From the NCBI GenBank assembly GCA_027294185.1, contig JAPUME010000015.1, forward strand, positions 1-10,171: 10,171 nucleotides of DNA, in the 5' to 3' direction. Under the pieces are notes generated by a model. That model was not told the DNA's origin and did no database searches. It saw only the letters and a list, made by a program, of their open reading frames with translations. This document shows positions 1 to 5,993 of this stretch, one piece after another. Position 1 is the first letter of the stretch. The number at the start of each line of letters is the position of its first letter. This stretch comes from Acidobacteriota bacterium (GTDB lineage: Bacteria; Acidobacteriota; Terriglobia; UBA7540; JAPUME01). The position numbers and the translations under genes were made by a program.

Positions 1-225
1 TGCTCGTGGTTGGGCAATTCGGTAGACCTCGCCCATGACGCCCATCAGGTCGTCGAGGTGTTCAAGAATGTGCGAAAGATGAATCCGGGAGGCGGAATTG
101 TCCCGCAGGGGCCAGGGAAGGCGGTCCAGGTTGCAGACCACATCCGCCGAGGAGTCGAGCCTTTGATCCAGTCCCAGGGAACCGGGTTCGATCTTGTTTT
201 TTCCGCAACCAATGTCGATGGTCAT
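1..225 (-). CDS. Class I SAM-dependent methyltransferase, N-terminal part only
   Basis: The minus strand encodes 75 residues that continue past the left edge. They begin MTIDIGCGKNK, with the glycine-rich SAM-binding motif I (D-I-G-C-G, residues 4-8) almost at the N-terminus. GLDQR (18-22) has an acidic residue at the end of strand 2, where it would bind the ribose of SAM. Next come a DVVCNLD segment (29-35), then LPWPLRDNSASRIHLSHILEHLDD (36-59), the usual 'P-W-P..D-x-S..-S-H-x-L-E-H' signature of small Methyltransf_11-type enzymes. Codons are strongly GC-ending, which supports real coding. I chose the ATG at 225, with a weak GGA five bases upstream. A GTG at 255 in the same frame (ten more residues) is an alternative. 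The substrate cannot be told from this fragment. It is divergent from the small Cys-rich gene at 297-500. Confidence 0.8.
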   Translation of the reverse strand, partial: MTIDIGCGKNKIEPGSLGLDQRLDSSADVVCNLDRLPWPLRDNSASRIHLSHILEHLDDLMGVMGEVYRIAQPRA

Positions 226-296
226 GGCTTCCGTCGAACGATGGAGATGGGGCACTATGGTATCATCCTCAAAGGGGCCGAGCGCGGCTAGTTGCG

Positions 297-500
297 ATGG
301 GCAAGATTCTGCAGAGCAAAACGTTGAAGATGTCCTACGTTGCCATGGTGCAGTGCGTCCGTTGCCGAACCCGTGAGGCCATGCACGTGAGCCGCGGGGA
401 ACTGGAGGAGATCAAATCCTCCCAACCCTTCAAGCGCCGCTGCCGGGAATGCCGCTGCGAAACCTCCTGGGTCTACCTGCCGCTCGGCGTCAGCCGATAA
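297..500 (+). CDS. Small Cys-rich protein, probable zinc ribbon, function unknown
   Basis: This is a 67-residue protein on the strand opposite to every other gene here. It has two CxxC knuckles, C20-V-R-C23 and C49-R-E-C52, 25 residues apart, with an extra Cys at 54. That is the layout of a zinc-ribbon fold. The knuckles are joined by a charged helix-like segment (VSRGELEEIKSS). Arg/Lys residues around the second knuckle (FKRRCRECRC) suggest possible nucleic-acid or ribosome contact, but that is inference. Codon third positions are mostly G or C across the frame, which argues for a true gene rather than a chance frame. The start is uncertain: ATG codons at 297, 330 and 345 are all possible, and none has a good Shine-Dalgarno sequence. 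The conserved-looking part starts near MVQCVRC (345). I do not recognise a named family. Confidence 0.65.
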   Translation: MGKILQSKTLKMSYVAMVQCVRCRTREAMHVSRGELEEIKSSQPFKRRCRECRCETSWVYLPLGVSR

Positions 501-683
501 ATCCCATAGAAACCATTTTATAAAGGCCAAAATCGGCCCCTGCGGTGGCAGAAACGCGCCTCAGTGGCTAAAGCCTTTGAAGTATGGCGCTCTCTACGGC
601 ACGGCTGATTCGCCGCGGCGAACGTGCCCTGACAACGCCCACCGCAGACGATTGATGAGATAATCTCCAGTCAGTATCCACCC
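501..683. other. Convergent intergenic region with nested inverted repeats
   Basis: The 3' ends of the small Cys-rich gene (plus) and alr (minus) face each other here. CTGCGGTGG (540-548) is perfectly complementary to CCACCGCAG (639-647). Inside lies GGCACG (598-603) / CGTGCC (623-628), which encloses a 5-nt one-sided bulge (604-608) and the palindrome TTCGCCGCGGCGAA (609-622). There is no T-run after the structure on either strand, so it is not a textbook intrinsic terminator. It may still act as a bidirectional 3'-end structure. I see no coding sequence here. Confidence 0.5.
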
Positions 684-1844
684 TCAGAGATAAACGCGCG
701 GAACCCTTTTGCCGATGGAGCAGAGAACCTCGTAGGGCAGCGTCTCCAACTCGTCGGCCATCTCGCGGGCCCTCAGCGCGCAATGGGGCGAGGCGCCGAT
801 AAAGACGGCCACGTCGCCAACCTCCGCGCCGGGAACCTCGGTGAGGTCGAGCAGGGTCAGGTCCATGCTGAAATTCCCGACGATGGGGGCAGAGTGGTCC
901 CGCACGATGGCGCGGCCTCGATTGGAAAGCTTCCGGCTCAGTCCGTCGGCATAGCCGATCGGCACCGTCGCAATCCGCGAGGGACGCCGGGTACGGAAGG
1001 TTCCGCCGTAACCGAGCGGAGCTCCCGCCGGCACGTCCTTCAAGAACACGACGCGGGATTTCAGTTCCAGCAGGGGCTCGAATTCGCCGCCGGGATTCGG
1101 CCCCTGATGCGGGTCGGAGGTGAAAGGCGGGCAGAAACCGTAGAGGAGGGCGCCGATTCGAACCATATTCTCACGGAGCTCGAGCTCGTTGGCCAGTCCG
1201 GTCATTAGCCCGGCGCTGTTCGACACGTGGACCCACTCCGGTTTCACACCGGAGGATTTCAACGCCCGCAAGAGCTTCGAGAATCGGAGAAGCTGCTCGC
1301 GGGTCTGCGCCCCCTCGGGATCTTCCGCCGAGGCCAGATGAGTCAGCACACCTTTGAGGACGATGCCCTTGAGTTGACGGTAGTGCTCCAGGAATGCCTG
1401 CCACAGTTCCGGCGGCATCCCCAATCGCCCCATGCCGGTATCCATTTTCAGATGAAACCCGATCGGTTTCCCGAGTCGCCGCGCGCATTCGGCATAGGTG
1501 TCGAGCCGGGCGGTGGAGGAGACCGTGGGAACCAGATCGTACTCAACCAGATGCGCGGGGTCACTCAGGTAGAGTCCCCCCAGCAGGAGAATGGGCCGGC
1601 GAATTCCCTTGTGACGGAGTTCGAGGGCTTCTTCCACAGTTGCCACGCCGAACCAGTCCACACCCGCTTCCTCCAGGGCCCTGGCCACGGGTACGGCGCC
1701 GTGGCCGTAGGCGTCCGCCTTGACGACGGCCATGACTTGGCGATCCGACCCGGCAAGACGGCGTACGCGCGCCAGGTTGGCCTTGAGTTTTGAGAGGGAG
1801 ATTTCCGCCCAGGTGGGTCTAAGAAAAGTATCGGGGTTGTTCAC
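684..1844 (-). CDS. alr: Alanine racemase
   Basis: The product is a fold-type III PLP enzyme of 386 residues, the normal size, that interconverts L- and D-alanine in the cytoplasm to supply D-Ala for peptidoglycan. The PLP-binding lysine is K42 in VVKADAYGHG. HVSNSAG (206-212) and R229 in VRIGALLYG match the PLP phosphate- and pyridine-contacting segments. Y298 in IGYADG matches the second catalytic base (Tyr265 of the Geobacillus enzyme). SMD (326-328) and YEVLCSIGKR (371-380) are the expected C-domain motifs. The start is GTG at 1844, with no clear Shine-Dalgarno sequence in front. It follows dnaB by 58 bp, so it may be read from the dnaB transcript or from a promoter I cannot see. It is the last gene of the co-directional run. 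All key residues are present, so it should be active. Confidence 0.96.
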   Translation of the reverse strand: MNNPDTFLRPTWAEISLSKLKANLARVRRLAGSDRQVMAVVKADAYGHGAVPVARALEEAGVDWFGVATVEEALELRHKGIRRPILLLGGLYLSDPAHLVEYDLVPTVSSTARLDTYAECARRLGKPIGFHLKMDTGMGRLGMPPELWQAFLEHYRQLKGIVLKGVLTHLASAEDPEGAQTREQLLRFSKLLRALKSSGVKPEWVHVSNSAGLMTGLANELELRENMVRIGALLYGFCPPFTSDPHQGPNPGGEFEPLLELKSRVVFLKDVPAGAPLGYGGTFRTRRPSRIATVPIGYADGLSRKLSNRGRAIVRDHSAPIVGNFSMDLTLLDLTEVPGAEVGDVAVFIGASPHCALRAREMADELETLPYEVLCSIGKRVPRVYL

Positions 1845-1902
1845 CGGATCATCATCAGGGACGGGTCGCCCTGGGTTATCTGGTCATCTGTTGGGCCGAG
1901 GA

Positions 1903-3303
1903 TCACTCTGGGGATTCATCCAGCGGTTCTTCTAACGATTCATCCATGGAAGAGTAGTTCTCGAACAGGGCGTAAGGTTTCAAAAACACCAGGTCCACCT
2001 GGCCCGTGGGTCCGTTACGCTGCTTGCTCACGTTCAATTCCGTCTTGCCGGCCGGCTCATCGCCGCCCCCGTCATCATCTCGGTGCCGGTACATCTCGGG
2101 ACGATGGAGGAACAAAACGACGTCGGCATCCTGCTCGATGGAGCCGGATTCACGGAGGTCCGAGAGCTGCGGCCGGTGGCCGGGTCTTCCTTCCGGGGCG
2201 CGGCTCAACTGCGAGAGGGCCAGGACGGGAATGTTCAGCTCCTTGGCGATTCCCTTCAGGCTGCGGGAGATGAACGAGACTTCCTGGGTGCGATTCTCGA
2301 AGCGTCCCCCGCCGGTGATCAGTTGCAGGTAATCGACCACCAGCAGGTCCAGTCCCTGCTCGGCAGCCAGACGCCGTGCTTTGGCGCGAATCTGCATGAT
2401 GCTTAAGGCCGGCGTGTCTTCGATATAGAGGGGCGCTTCCGCCAGTCGTCCCAGCGCGCGGGACATTCGTTGCCAGTGCTCCCGGCTATTCAGAAATCCG
2501 GTCCGAAGCTTATGGCTGTCAATCCGGCCTTGCGCGCAAAGAAGGCGTAGGACCAACGCTTCCTTGCTCATCTCGAGAGAGATGATGCCGACAGTTTTCC
2601 TCTTCTCGATGGCGGCATAGGCGGAGATGTTGAGCGCGAGCGCAGTCTTCCCTACCGCGGGACGGGCGGCCAGAATCGAAAGCTCGGAAGGCTGCAGCCC
2701 TGAGGTCATATTGTCCAGGTCGGTATAGCCGGTTTCGATGCCCGTAACCCGTTGGCCGCGGTCAAAGAGAACATCAATGGTCCCAAAACTCGACTTGACG
2801 ATGTCCTTGATACCGAGAAAACCGGTCTTGACCTTCTGCGAGGCGATTTCGAAGAATTGCCCCTGCGCGAGGTCGATCATCGTTTCGGCGTCGTCACCTT
2901 CCTGCTGGGCGCGGGAGATGATGTTCTCCGAGATATTGATCAGTCGCCGCAAGGTCGATTTTTCTTTGACGATGCGGGAGTATTCGGTGATGTTGGCCGA
3001 GGTGCCGAACGGGACGACCTCTGAGAGCCCGGCCAGGTAGGCCACACCGCCCACCTTTTCCAGCCACCCTTCCTGCGCCAACTCCTCCGAGAGTGTTACT
3101 ACGTCCATTTGGCGGTTGTTTTCGGAAAGTTCCAGCATCTTCTGGAAGATTCTACGGTGGGATTCGGAGAAGAAGTCTTCCCGGCTGACTTGCTCGACCA
3201 CGGTGTTCAGGGCGGAATTGTCCAGCAGGATGAACCCCAGCAGGGCGCGTTCGGCTTCCAGGTTCTGTGGAACCTGTTTTCGGCTTGAAGTGTCGACGGG
3301 CAT
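1903..3303 (-). CDS. dnaB: Replicative DNA helicase DnaB
   Basis: The product is the hexameric ring helicase (466 residues, normal length) that unwinds DNA at the replication fork and recruits primase. The N-terminal domain opens with VPQNLEAERALLGFILLD (residues 11-28), the usual DnaB_N start. The RecA-like motor has Walker A ARPAVGKT (213-220, K219), the H1a glutamate E244 in SLEMS, Walker B LLVVDYLQL (320-328, D324), the DnaB-specific QLSR...LRESGSIEQDADVV segment (365-396) and KQRNGPTG (427-434), which carries the arginine finger R429. The last 17 residues are acidic and Ser-rich (SSMDESLEEPLDESPE), an unusual tail. I see no intein. The ATG at 3303 is the only start in the frame after the rplI stop. 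It has no recognisable Shine-Dalgarno sequence, and the 60 bp before it are open in the same frame as the end of rplI. Confidence 0.97.
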   Translation of the reverse strand: MPVDTSSRKQVPQNLEAERALLGFILLDNSALNTVVEQVSREDFFSESHRRIFQKMLELSENNRQMDVVTLSEELAQEGWLEKVGGVAYLAGLSEVVPFGTSANITEYSRIVKEKSTLRRLINISENIISRAQQEGDDAETMIDLAQGQFFEIASQKVKTGFLGIKDIVKSSFGTIDVLFDRGQRVTGIETGYTDLDNMTSGLQPSELSILAARPAVGKTALALNISAYAAIEKRKTVGIISLEMSKEALVLRLLCAQGRIDSHKLRTGFLNSREHWQRMSRALGRLAEAPLYIEDTPALSIMQIRAKARRLAAEQGLDLLVVDYLQLITGGGRFENRTQEVSFISRSLKGIAKELNIPVLALSQLSRAPEGRPGHRPQLSDLRESGSIEQDADVVLFLHRPEMYRHRDDDGGGDEPAGKTELNVSKQRNGPTGQVDLVFLKPYALFENYSSMDESLEEPLDESPE

Positions 3304-3323
3304 CGGGGGAGGTACGGGTGTTT

Positions 3324-3356
3324 CTCCGGAGGCACAGGAGTCTGAATTCTCCGGAG
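3324..3356 (-). other. Paired CTCCGGAG palindromes between rplI and dnaB
   Basis: The self-complementary 8-mer CTCCGGAG occurs at 3324-3331 and again at 3349-3356, inside an 11-bp exact direct repeat (TTCTCCGGAGG at 3322-3332 and 3347-3357). In the mRNA the two copies can pair into an 8-bp stem with a 17-nt loop. Each copy also carries a GGAG, but even the nearer one is about 18 nt from the dnaB start, too far for a normal ribosome-binding site. A processing, attenuation or translation-control role is possible but unproven. Confidence 0.4.
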
Positions 3357-3363
3357 GATGAGG

Positions 3364-3870
3364 TTAATCTTCTTTTTTTGTTTCGGGCTTCTCTTCGGTT
3401 TTCGCTTCGGATTTCTTTTCCGGCTGATTTTCCGCTTCCACTCGGACCTTCAGAGAAGCGATGACTTCCCGGTGAAGCCGGATCGGTACGGAGTGTTCTC
3501 CCAGGGCCTTGATGGGCTCCCGCAGGTCGATTCTTTTCCGGTCGATTTCGAAGTTCTGGGAGGTGAGCCAGTCGACCAGGTCGAGCGAGGTCACCGAGCC
3601 GAACAGGGTCTCTTTTTCACCGGCCTTGCGCTTTATGACGGCGGTGAGCTCGCCGAGCATCGCCGCCAGCTTCTCGGCGTCCCCTTTGTTCTTGGCGTCC
3701 AGGCGTAGAAGCTTGGCGCGTTTTTGCTCGAACATCTTGAGATTGCCCGAGGTGGCCGGCACGGCCAGCTTTTTGGGTATCAGGTAGTTGCGCCCGTATC
3801 CGTTCGCCACCCGGACGACCTGCCCGGGGCCTCCCAGCTTGTCTACCTCTTGGAGCAAGATGATTTCCAT
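3364..3870 (-). CDS. rplI: 50S ribosomal protein bL9
   Basis: bL9 binds domain V of 23S rRNA near the L1 stalk and supports reading-frame fidelity. The product is 168 residues. The N-terminal RNA-binding domain carries the family signature: MEIILLQEVDKLG followed by GQVVRVANGYGRNYLIPKK (residues 16-34). A charged connecting helix spans about 41-80. The C-terminal domain runs from about 81 to 150 (FGSVTSLDLVDWL, REPIKALGEHSVPIRLH). Bacterial bL9 is usually about 150 residues; here a Lys/Glu-rich low-complexity tail (EKKSEAKTEEKPETKKED, from about 151) is added. A good Shine-Dalgarno sequence, AGGAG, lies six bases before the ATG at 3870. A second ATG at 3875 is out of frame. The gene follows rpsR by 39 bp and belongs to the rpsF-rpsR-rplI group. 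Confidence 0.97.
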   Translation of the reverse strand: MEIILLQEVDKLGGPGQVVRVANGYGRNYLIPKKLAVPATSGNLKMFEQKRAKLLRLDAKNKGDAEKLAAMLGELTAVIKRKAGEKETLFGSVTSLDLVDWLTSQNFEIDRKRIDLREPIKALGEHSVPIRLHREVIASLKVRVEAENQPEKKSEAKTEEKPETKKED

Positions 3871-3909
3871 TCCATTCTCCTACAGGAAACTCGAGCGTCC
3901 CTGCCGCCC

Positions 3910-4188
3910 TCAGGCTCGGGTGGCGAAGGGAAGCATTGCGATGTTGCGGGCCCGCTTGACGGCGACCGTCAGTTTCCGCTGGTGTCTCGAACAGGTGCCG
4001 GTCAGGCGCCGGGGAAGAATCTTCCCACGGGCGGAGATAAACTGACCGATCAGGGAAGTATTCTTATAATTGATGTCGTCGATCTTTTCCGTGCAGAATC
4101 TGCAGACCTTCTTGCGACGAAAGAATTGCCGCCGACCGCCCCCCCCGGGGCGCGGGCTGCGGTTGCCGTATCTTTTTTGTTCTGCCAC
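3910..4188 (-). CDS. rpsR: 30S ribosomal protein bS18
   Basis: bS18 sits on the 30S platform in a heterodimer with bS6, whose gene lies 23 bp upstream. The 92-residue product has the family core [20 protein letters not shown] (42-61) followed by [27 protein letters not shown] (62-88). It is a cysteine-bearing (C+) form: C29 and C32 in KVCRFC, with C66 and H69 in TCSRH, can form a zinc site. Many bacteria have lost these residues. The N-terminal 27 residues are a Gly/Arg-rich basic arm ([17 protein letters not shown]). The start is GTG at 4188, with GAGGAGA ending ten bases upstream. No ssb gene lies between rpsF and rpsR, unlike the arrangement in Firmicutes. Confidence 0.97.
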   Translation of the reverse strand: MAEQKRYGNRSPRPGGGGRRQFFRRKKVCRFCTEKIDDINYKNTSLIGQFISARGKILPRRLTGTCSRHQRKLTVAVKRARNIAMLPFATRA

Positions 4189-4211
4189 AGTTCTCGGTTC
4201 TCCTCGGAAAT

Positions 4212-4598
4212 TTAGCCTGCTTCCGCCGTCGCCGGGGGGCGCGCCCGGGCTTTGCGCCGCGCATCGCGTTTTTCCCGGATCTTTTTTATCTTTGCCAGCT
4301 TCTTAAGTTCCTCGTCTACGCGCACGGAGATAAATTTAATGATGGGGTCGGTTACTTTCAAGCGTCGCTCGATTTGTTTCACCGTATCCCCTTCGGCCTG
4401 CAGGCGGATCAGGACATAGAAGCCATCCCTGTGCCCATCGATACGGTAGGCCAGCTTTCGGATTCCGATCTTTTCGACCTCTACGACCTCGCCTCCGGAG
4501 CTCGTTACCCATTCCGTCGCCTGGCCGATGATCTTTTCCGTCTCCTCTTCGGCCAGGTCAGGCTGCAGGATGAACATCATTTCATATTCTCTTGCCAC
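4212..4598 (-). CDS. rpsF: 30S ribosomal protein bS6
   Basis: bS6 has a ferredoxin-like fold and forms a heterodimer with bS18 on the 30S platform. The 128-residue product shows the expected strands and helices: [13 protein letters not shown] (3-15), the segment [19 protein letters not shown] (35-53), [13 protein letters not shown] (58-70) and [16 protein letters not shown] (81-96). After the core (about 97 residues) comes a strongly basic tail rich in Lys and Arg ([20 protein letters not shown]), a common extension. The start is GTG at 4598. It is fixed by a strong GGAGG seven bases upstream and by the family's normal beginning MAREYE. The pth stop lies between this ribosome-binding site and the GTG, so the two genes are probably translationally coupled. 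Confidence 0.97.
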   Translation of the reverse strand: MAREYEMMFILQPDLAEEETEKIIGQATEWVTSSGGEVVEVEKIGIRKLAYRIDGHRDGFYVLIRLQAEGDTVKQIERRLKVTDPIIKFISVRVDEELKKLAKIKKIREKRDARRKARARPPATAEAG

Positions 4599-4611
4599 AC
4601 TCTATCCTCCC
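4596..4611 (-). promoter_or_regulatory. rpsF ribosome-binding site overlapping the pth stop
   Basis: On the minus strand, GGGAGG (4611-4606) is followed by the pth stop TAG (4604-4602) and then the rpsF GTG (4598-4596). The site decides the GTG start, seven bases after GGAGG. It lies in the last Gly-Gly codons of pth, so ribosomes finishing pth end on the rpsF initiation region. Confidence 0.8.
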
Positions 4612-5201
4612 TTTTCTTTTGACCCGGCCGCGACCCGGCGGTTGAACCGGTTCATGGCCTTCCGCGGCCCCTCCCGCAGAATCATATGGACGGCATCCAC
4701 GGTCTGATCCAGAAGGTCCGAAACTGCCCCCAACTCCCTCCTGCGGAACTTCCCCAAAAGGTAAGGAGTCGCTTCTTCCAGCGCTGAGTTGGAATCCGGC
4801 TGGATTCCCATCCGCACCCGGATAAACTCATCGGCCTGGATTGCGCCGATGATGGATTTCATTCCGTTGTGCCCGCCCGCCGTTCCCTGCCGCCGAATGC
4901 GAATCATTCCCAGGGGCAGGTCGAGGTCATCGAACAGGACCACCATCTCTTCGGGTTCAATCGAATACCTGGCCAGGAGTCGAGCAACCGCCGCTCCGCT
5001 CAGGTTCATGTAAGTCTGCGGCTTGGCCAGCAGAACGGCTTGTCCGGCGAGGGTGGCCTTGCCGGTCAGCGATTGGGCTTCCTTTTTCGCGACCTTCGCC
5101 CCACAGCCTTCGGCCAATCGGTCAACGGCCATAAAGCCCAGATTGTGGGGAGACAACGCGTACTCAAGACCCGGATTCCCCAGACCGACGATCAACTTCA
5201 A
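4602..5201 (-). CDS. pth: Peptidyl-tRNA hydrolase
   Basis: Pth cleaves the ester bond of peptidyl-tRNAs released early from ribosomes and so recycles the tRNA. The 199-residue product has all the active-site parts: KLIVGLGNPGLEYALSPHN (2-20) with catalytic H19 (family His20), KPQTYMNLSG (60-69) with N66, FDDLDLPLG (90-98) with D91 as the Asp that orients the histidine, and GGHNGMKSI (109-117) with N112. The first residues match the family start only if translation begins at TTG (5201), because no ATG or GTG precedes it in a sensible position. The ribosome-binding site is weak (GGA about 13 bases upstream). A rare start plus a weak site suggests low expression relative to the ribosomal genes on either side. 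It starts 26 bp after rplY and ends 3 bp before rpsF. Confidence 0.96.
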   Translation of the reverse strand: MKLIVGLGNPGLEYALSPHNLGFMAVDRLAEGCGAKVAKKEAQSLTGKATLAGQAVLLAKPQTYMNLSGAAVARLLARYSIEPEEMVVLFDDLDLPLGMIRIRRQGTAGGHNGMKSIIGAIQADEFIRVRMGIQPDSNSALEEATPYLLGKFRRRELGAVSDLLDQTVDAVHMILREGPRKAMNRFNRRVAAGSKEKGG

Positions 5202-5227
5202 GAGATTTTATTCCGTCCCGGCCGGGT

Positions 5228-5917
5228 TTATTCTTTGGTTTCGGCGCCGTCTTTTTCCTCACCTTCCTCGGCAGCCTTCGGCTTGCGAATCAACTCGGGT
5301 TCCGGCGCTCCTTCCACAGCTTCCGCCTCCACAACCGGAGCCACCTCTTCTTCCACACGCGGAGCCATGACGTGAACGATCACATGGCCGGGGTCCGTGA
5401 TCAGTTTGACTCCGGAGGCGAACGGAAAGTCCCCGGCACGAACTCCGGCGCCCAGTTCCAACTCGCTCACGTTGACGCGCATCTCTTCGGGAATATCCTT
5501 CGGAAGGCATTCGACTTCCACCTCGCGCAAAACGAAGTCGAGAACACCTCCGTCGACCTTTACGCCTTTGGGTTCGCCTTCCAGATGAACGGGAACCTTG
5601 ACCTTCAACCTGGTTCCTGCCGCAACCCGCAGGATATCCACGTGTAGCAGCTTACCCCACAGGGGTTCATAGACCCAATCGCGGAGCATGGCCTGACCGG
5701 TGGACTTTCCCTCCACTTTCAGATCGAACAGCGTATTGTGACCTCCCGGGGAGTGAAGAATCTGCTGGATTTGACGGGGATCGACTGCCAGCGACAACGC
5801 CTCACTTCCGCCGCCGTAGGCCACGGCGGGTATCTGGCCGGCGGCTCTCAGCCGTCGGGCGGCATTCTTGCCTCGCTCGCTCCGGGTCTTGGCTGCAACG
5901 GCGATTTGTTCTGCCAT
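5228..5917 (-). CDS. rplY: 50S ribosomal protein bL25, CTC/TL5 long form
   Basis: bL25 binds 5S rRNA in the central protuberance. This is the long form (229 residues), related to general-stress protein CTC and Thermus TL5, rather than the roughly 95-residue E. coli type. The N-terminal 5S-binding domain spans about 1-95 (RSERGKNAARRLRAAGQIPA, then VYEPLWGKLLHVDILRV at 82-98). The TL5 beta domain runs to about 186 (KVKVPVHLEGEPKGVKVDGG, VECLPKDIPEEMRVNVSEL, DPGHVIVHVMAPR). The last roughly 43 residues are an acidic Glu/Ala-rich tail. The start is ATG at 5917, with GAGG about 11 bases upstream. It is followed by pth after 26 bp. A perfect palindrome CCCGGCCGGG (5217-5226) directly follows the stop. 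A link to stress control is family knowledge and is not visible here. Confidence 0.95.
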   Translation of the reverse strand: MAEQIAVAAKTRSERGKNAARRLRAAGQIPAVAYGGGSEALSLAVDPRQIQQILHSPGGHNTLFDLKVEGKSTGQAMLRDWVYEPLWGKLLHVDILRVAAGTRLKVKVPVHLEGEPKGVKVDGGVLDFVLREVEVECLPKDIPEEMRVNVSELELGAGVRAGDFPFASGVKLITDPGHVIVHVMAPRVEEEVAPVVEAEAVEGAPEPELIRKPKAAEEGEEKDGAETKE

Positions 5918-5954
5918 AATTCGGAGTTCCTCAATGAATCCTAAAAATCTTTTT

Positions 5955-5983
5955 CCCTGCGGCCCATCCGGCCTCTCGCAGGG
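5955..5983 (-). other. Hairpin in the prs-rplY gap
   Basis: Read on the minus strand, CCCTGC (5983-5978) pairs with GCAGGG (5960-5955). Inside, after a 4-nt bulge, GGCC (5973-5970) pairs with GGCC (5964-5961) around a 5-nt loop. The stem is followed by AAAAAGATTTTT, so the T-run starts seven bases too late for a standard intrinsic terminator. It may be a weak terminator or attenuator, or an mRNA-stability element between prs and rplY. Confidence 0.4.
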
Positions 5984-5993
5984 CGTGCCATGC

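Noticed and set aside
10..291. Plus-strand open frame of 93 codons at the left edge
   Set aside because: The opposite strand encodes a clear SAM-methyltransferase N-terminus with family motifs; this frame has none and is its shadow.
226..296. Divergent promoter between the methyltransferase and the small Cys-rich gene
   Set aside because: TATCAT at 261-266 could be a -10 element, but no -35 sits at the right distance, so I do not annotate it.
288..530. Minus-strand open frame of 80 codons opposite the small Cys-rich gene
   Set aside because: It has no recognisable motif. The plus frame has paired CxxC motifs and GC-rich third positions, so only the plus frame is taken as real.
598..628. Intrinsic terminator for alr or the small Cys-rich gene
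   Set aside because: The stem is good but no run of T follows it on either strand, so I describe it only as an inverted-repeat structure.
540..647. Integron attC site
   Set aside because: The nested repeats resemble an attC fold, but I found no GTTRRRY/RYYYAAC core pair and no gene cassette or integrase context.
1227..1793. Plus-strand 188-codon frame antisense to alr
   Set aside because: alr on the other strand has every catalytic motif. Long antisense frames are expected in GC-rich genes, and this one shows no domain.
1903..3303. Intein in dnaB
   Set aside because: DnaB is a common intein host, but the motor motifs are continuous and the protein has normal length.
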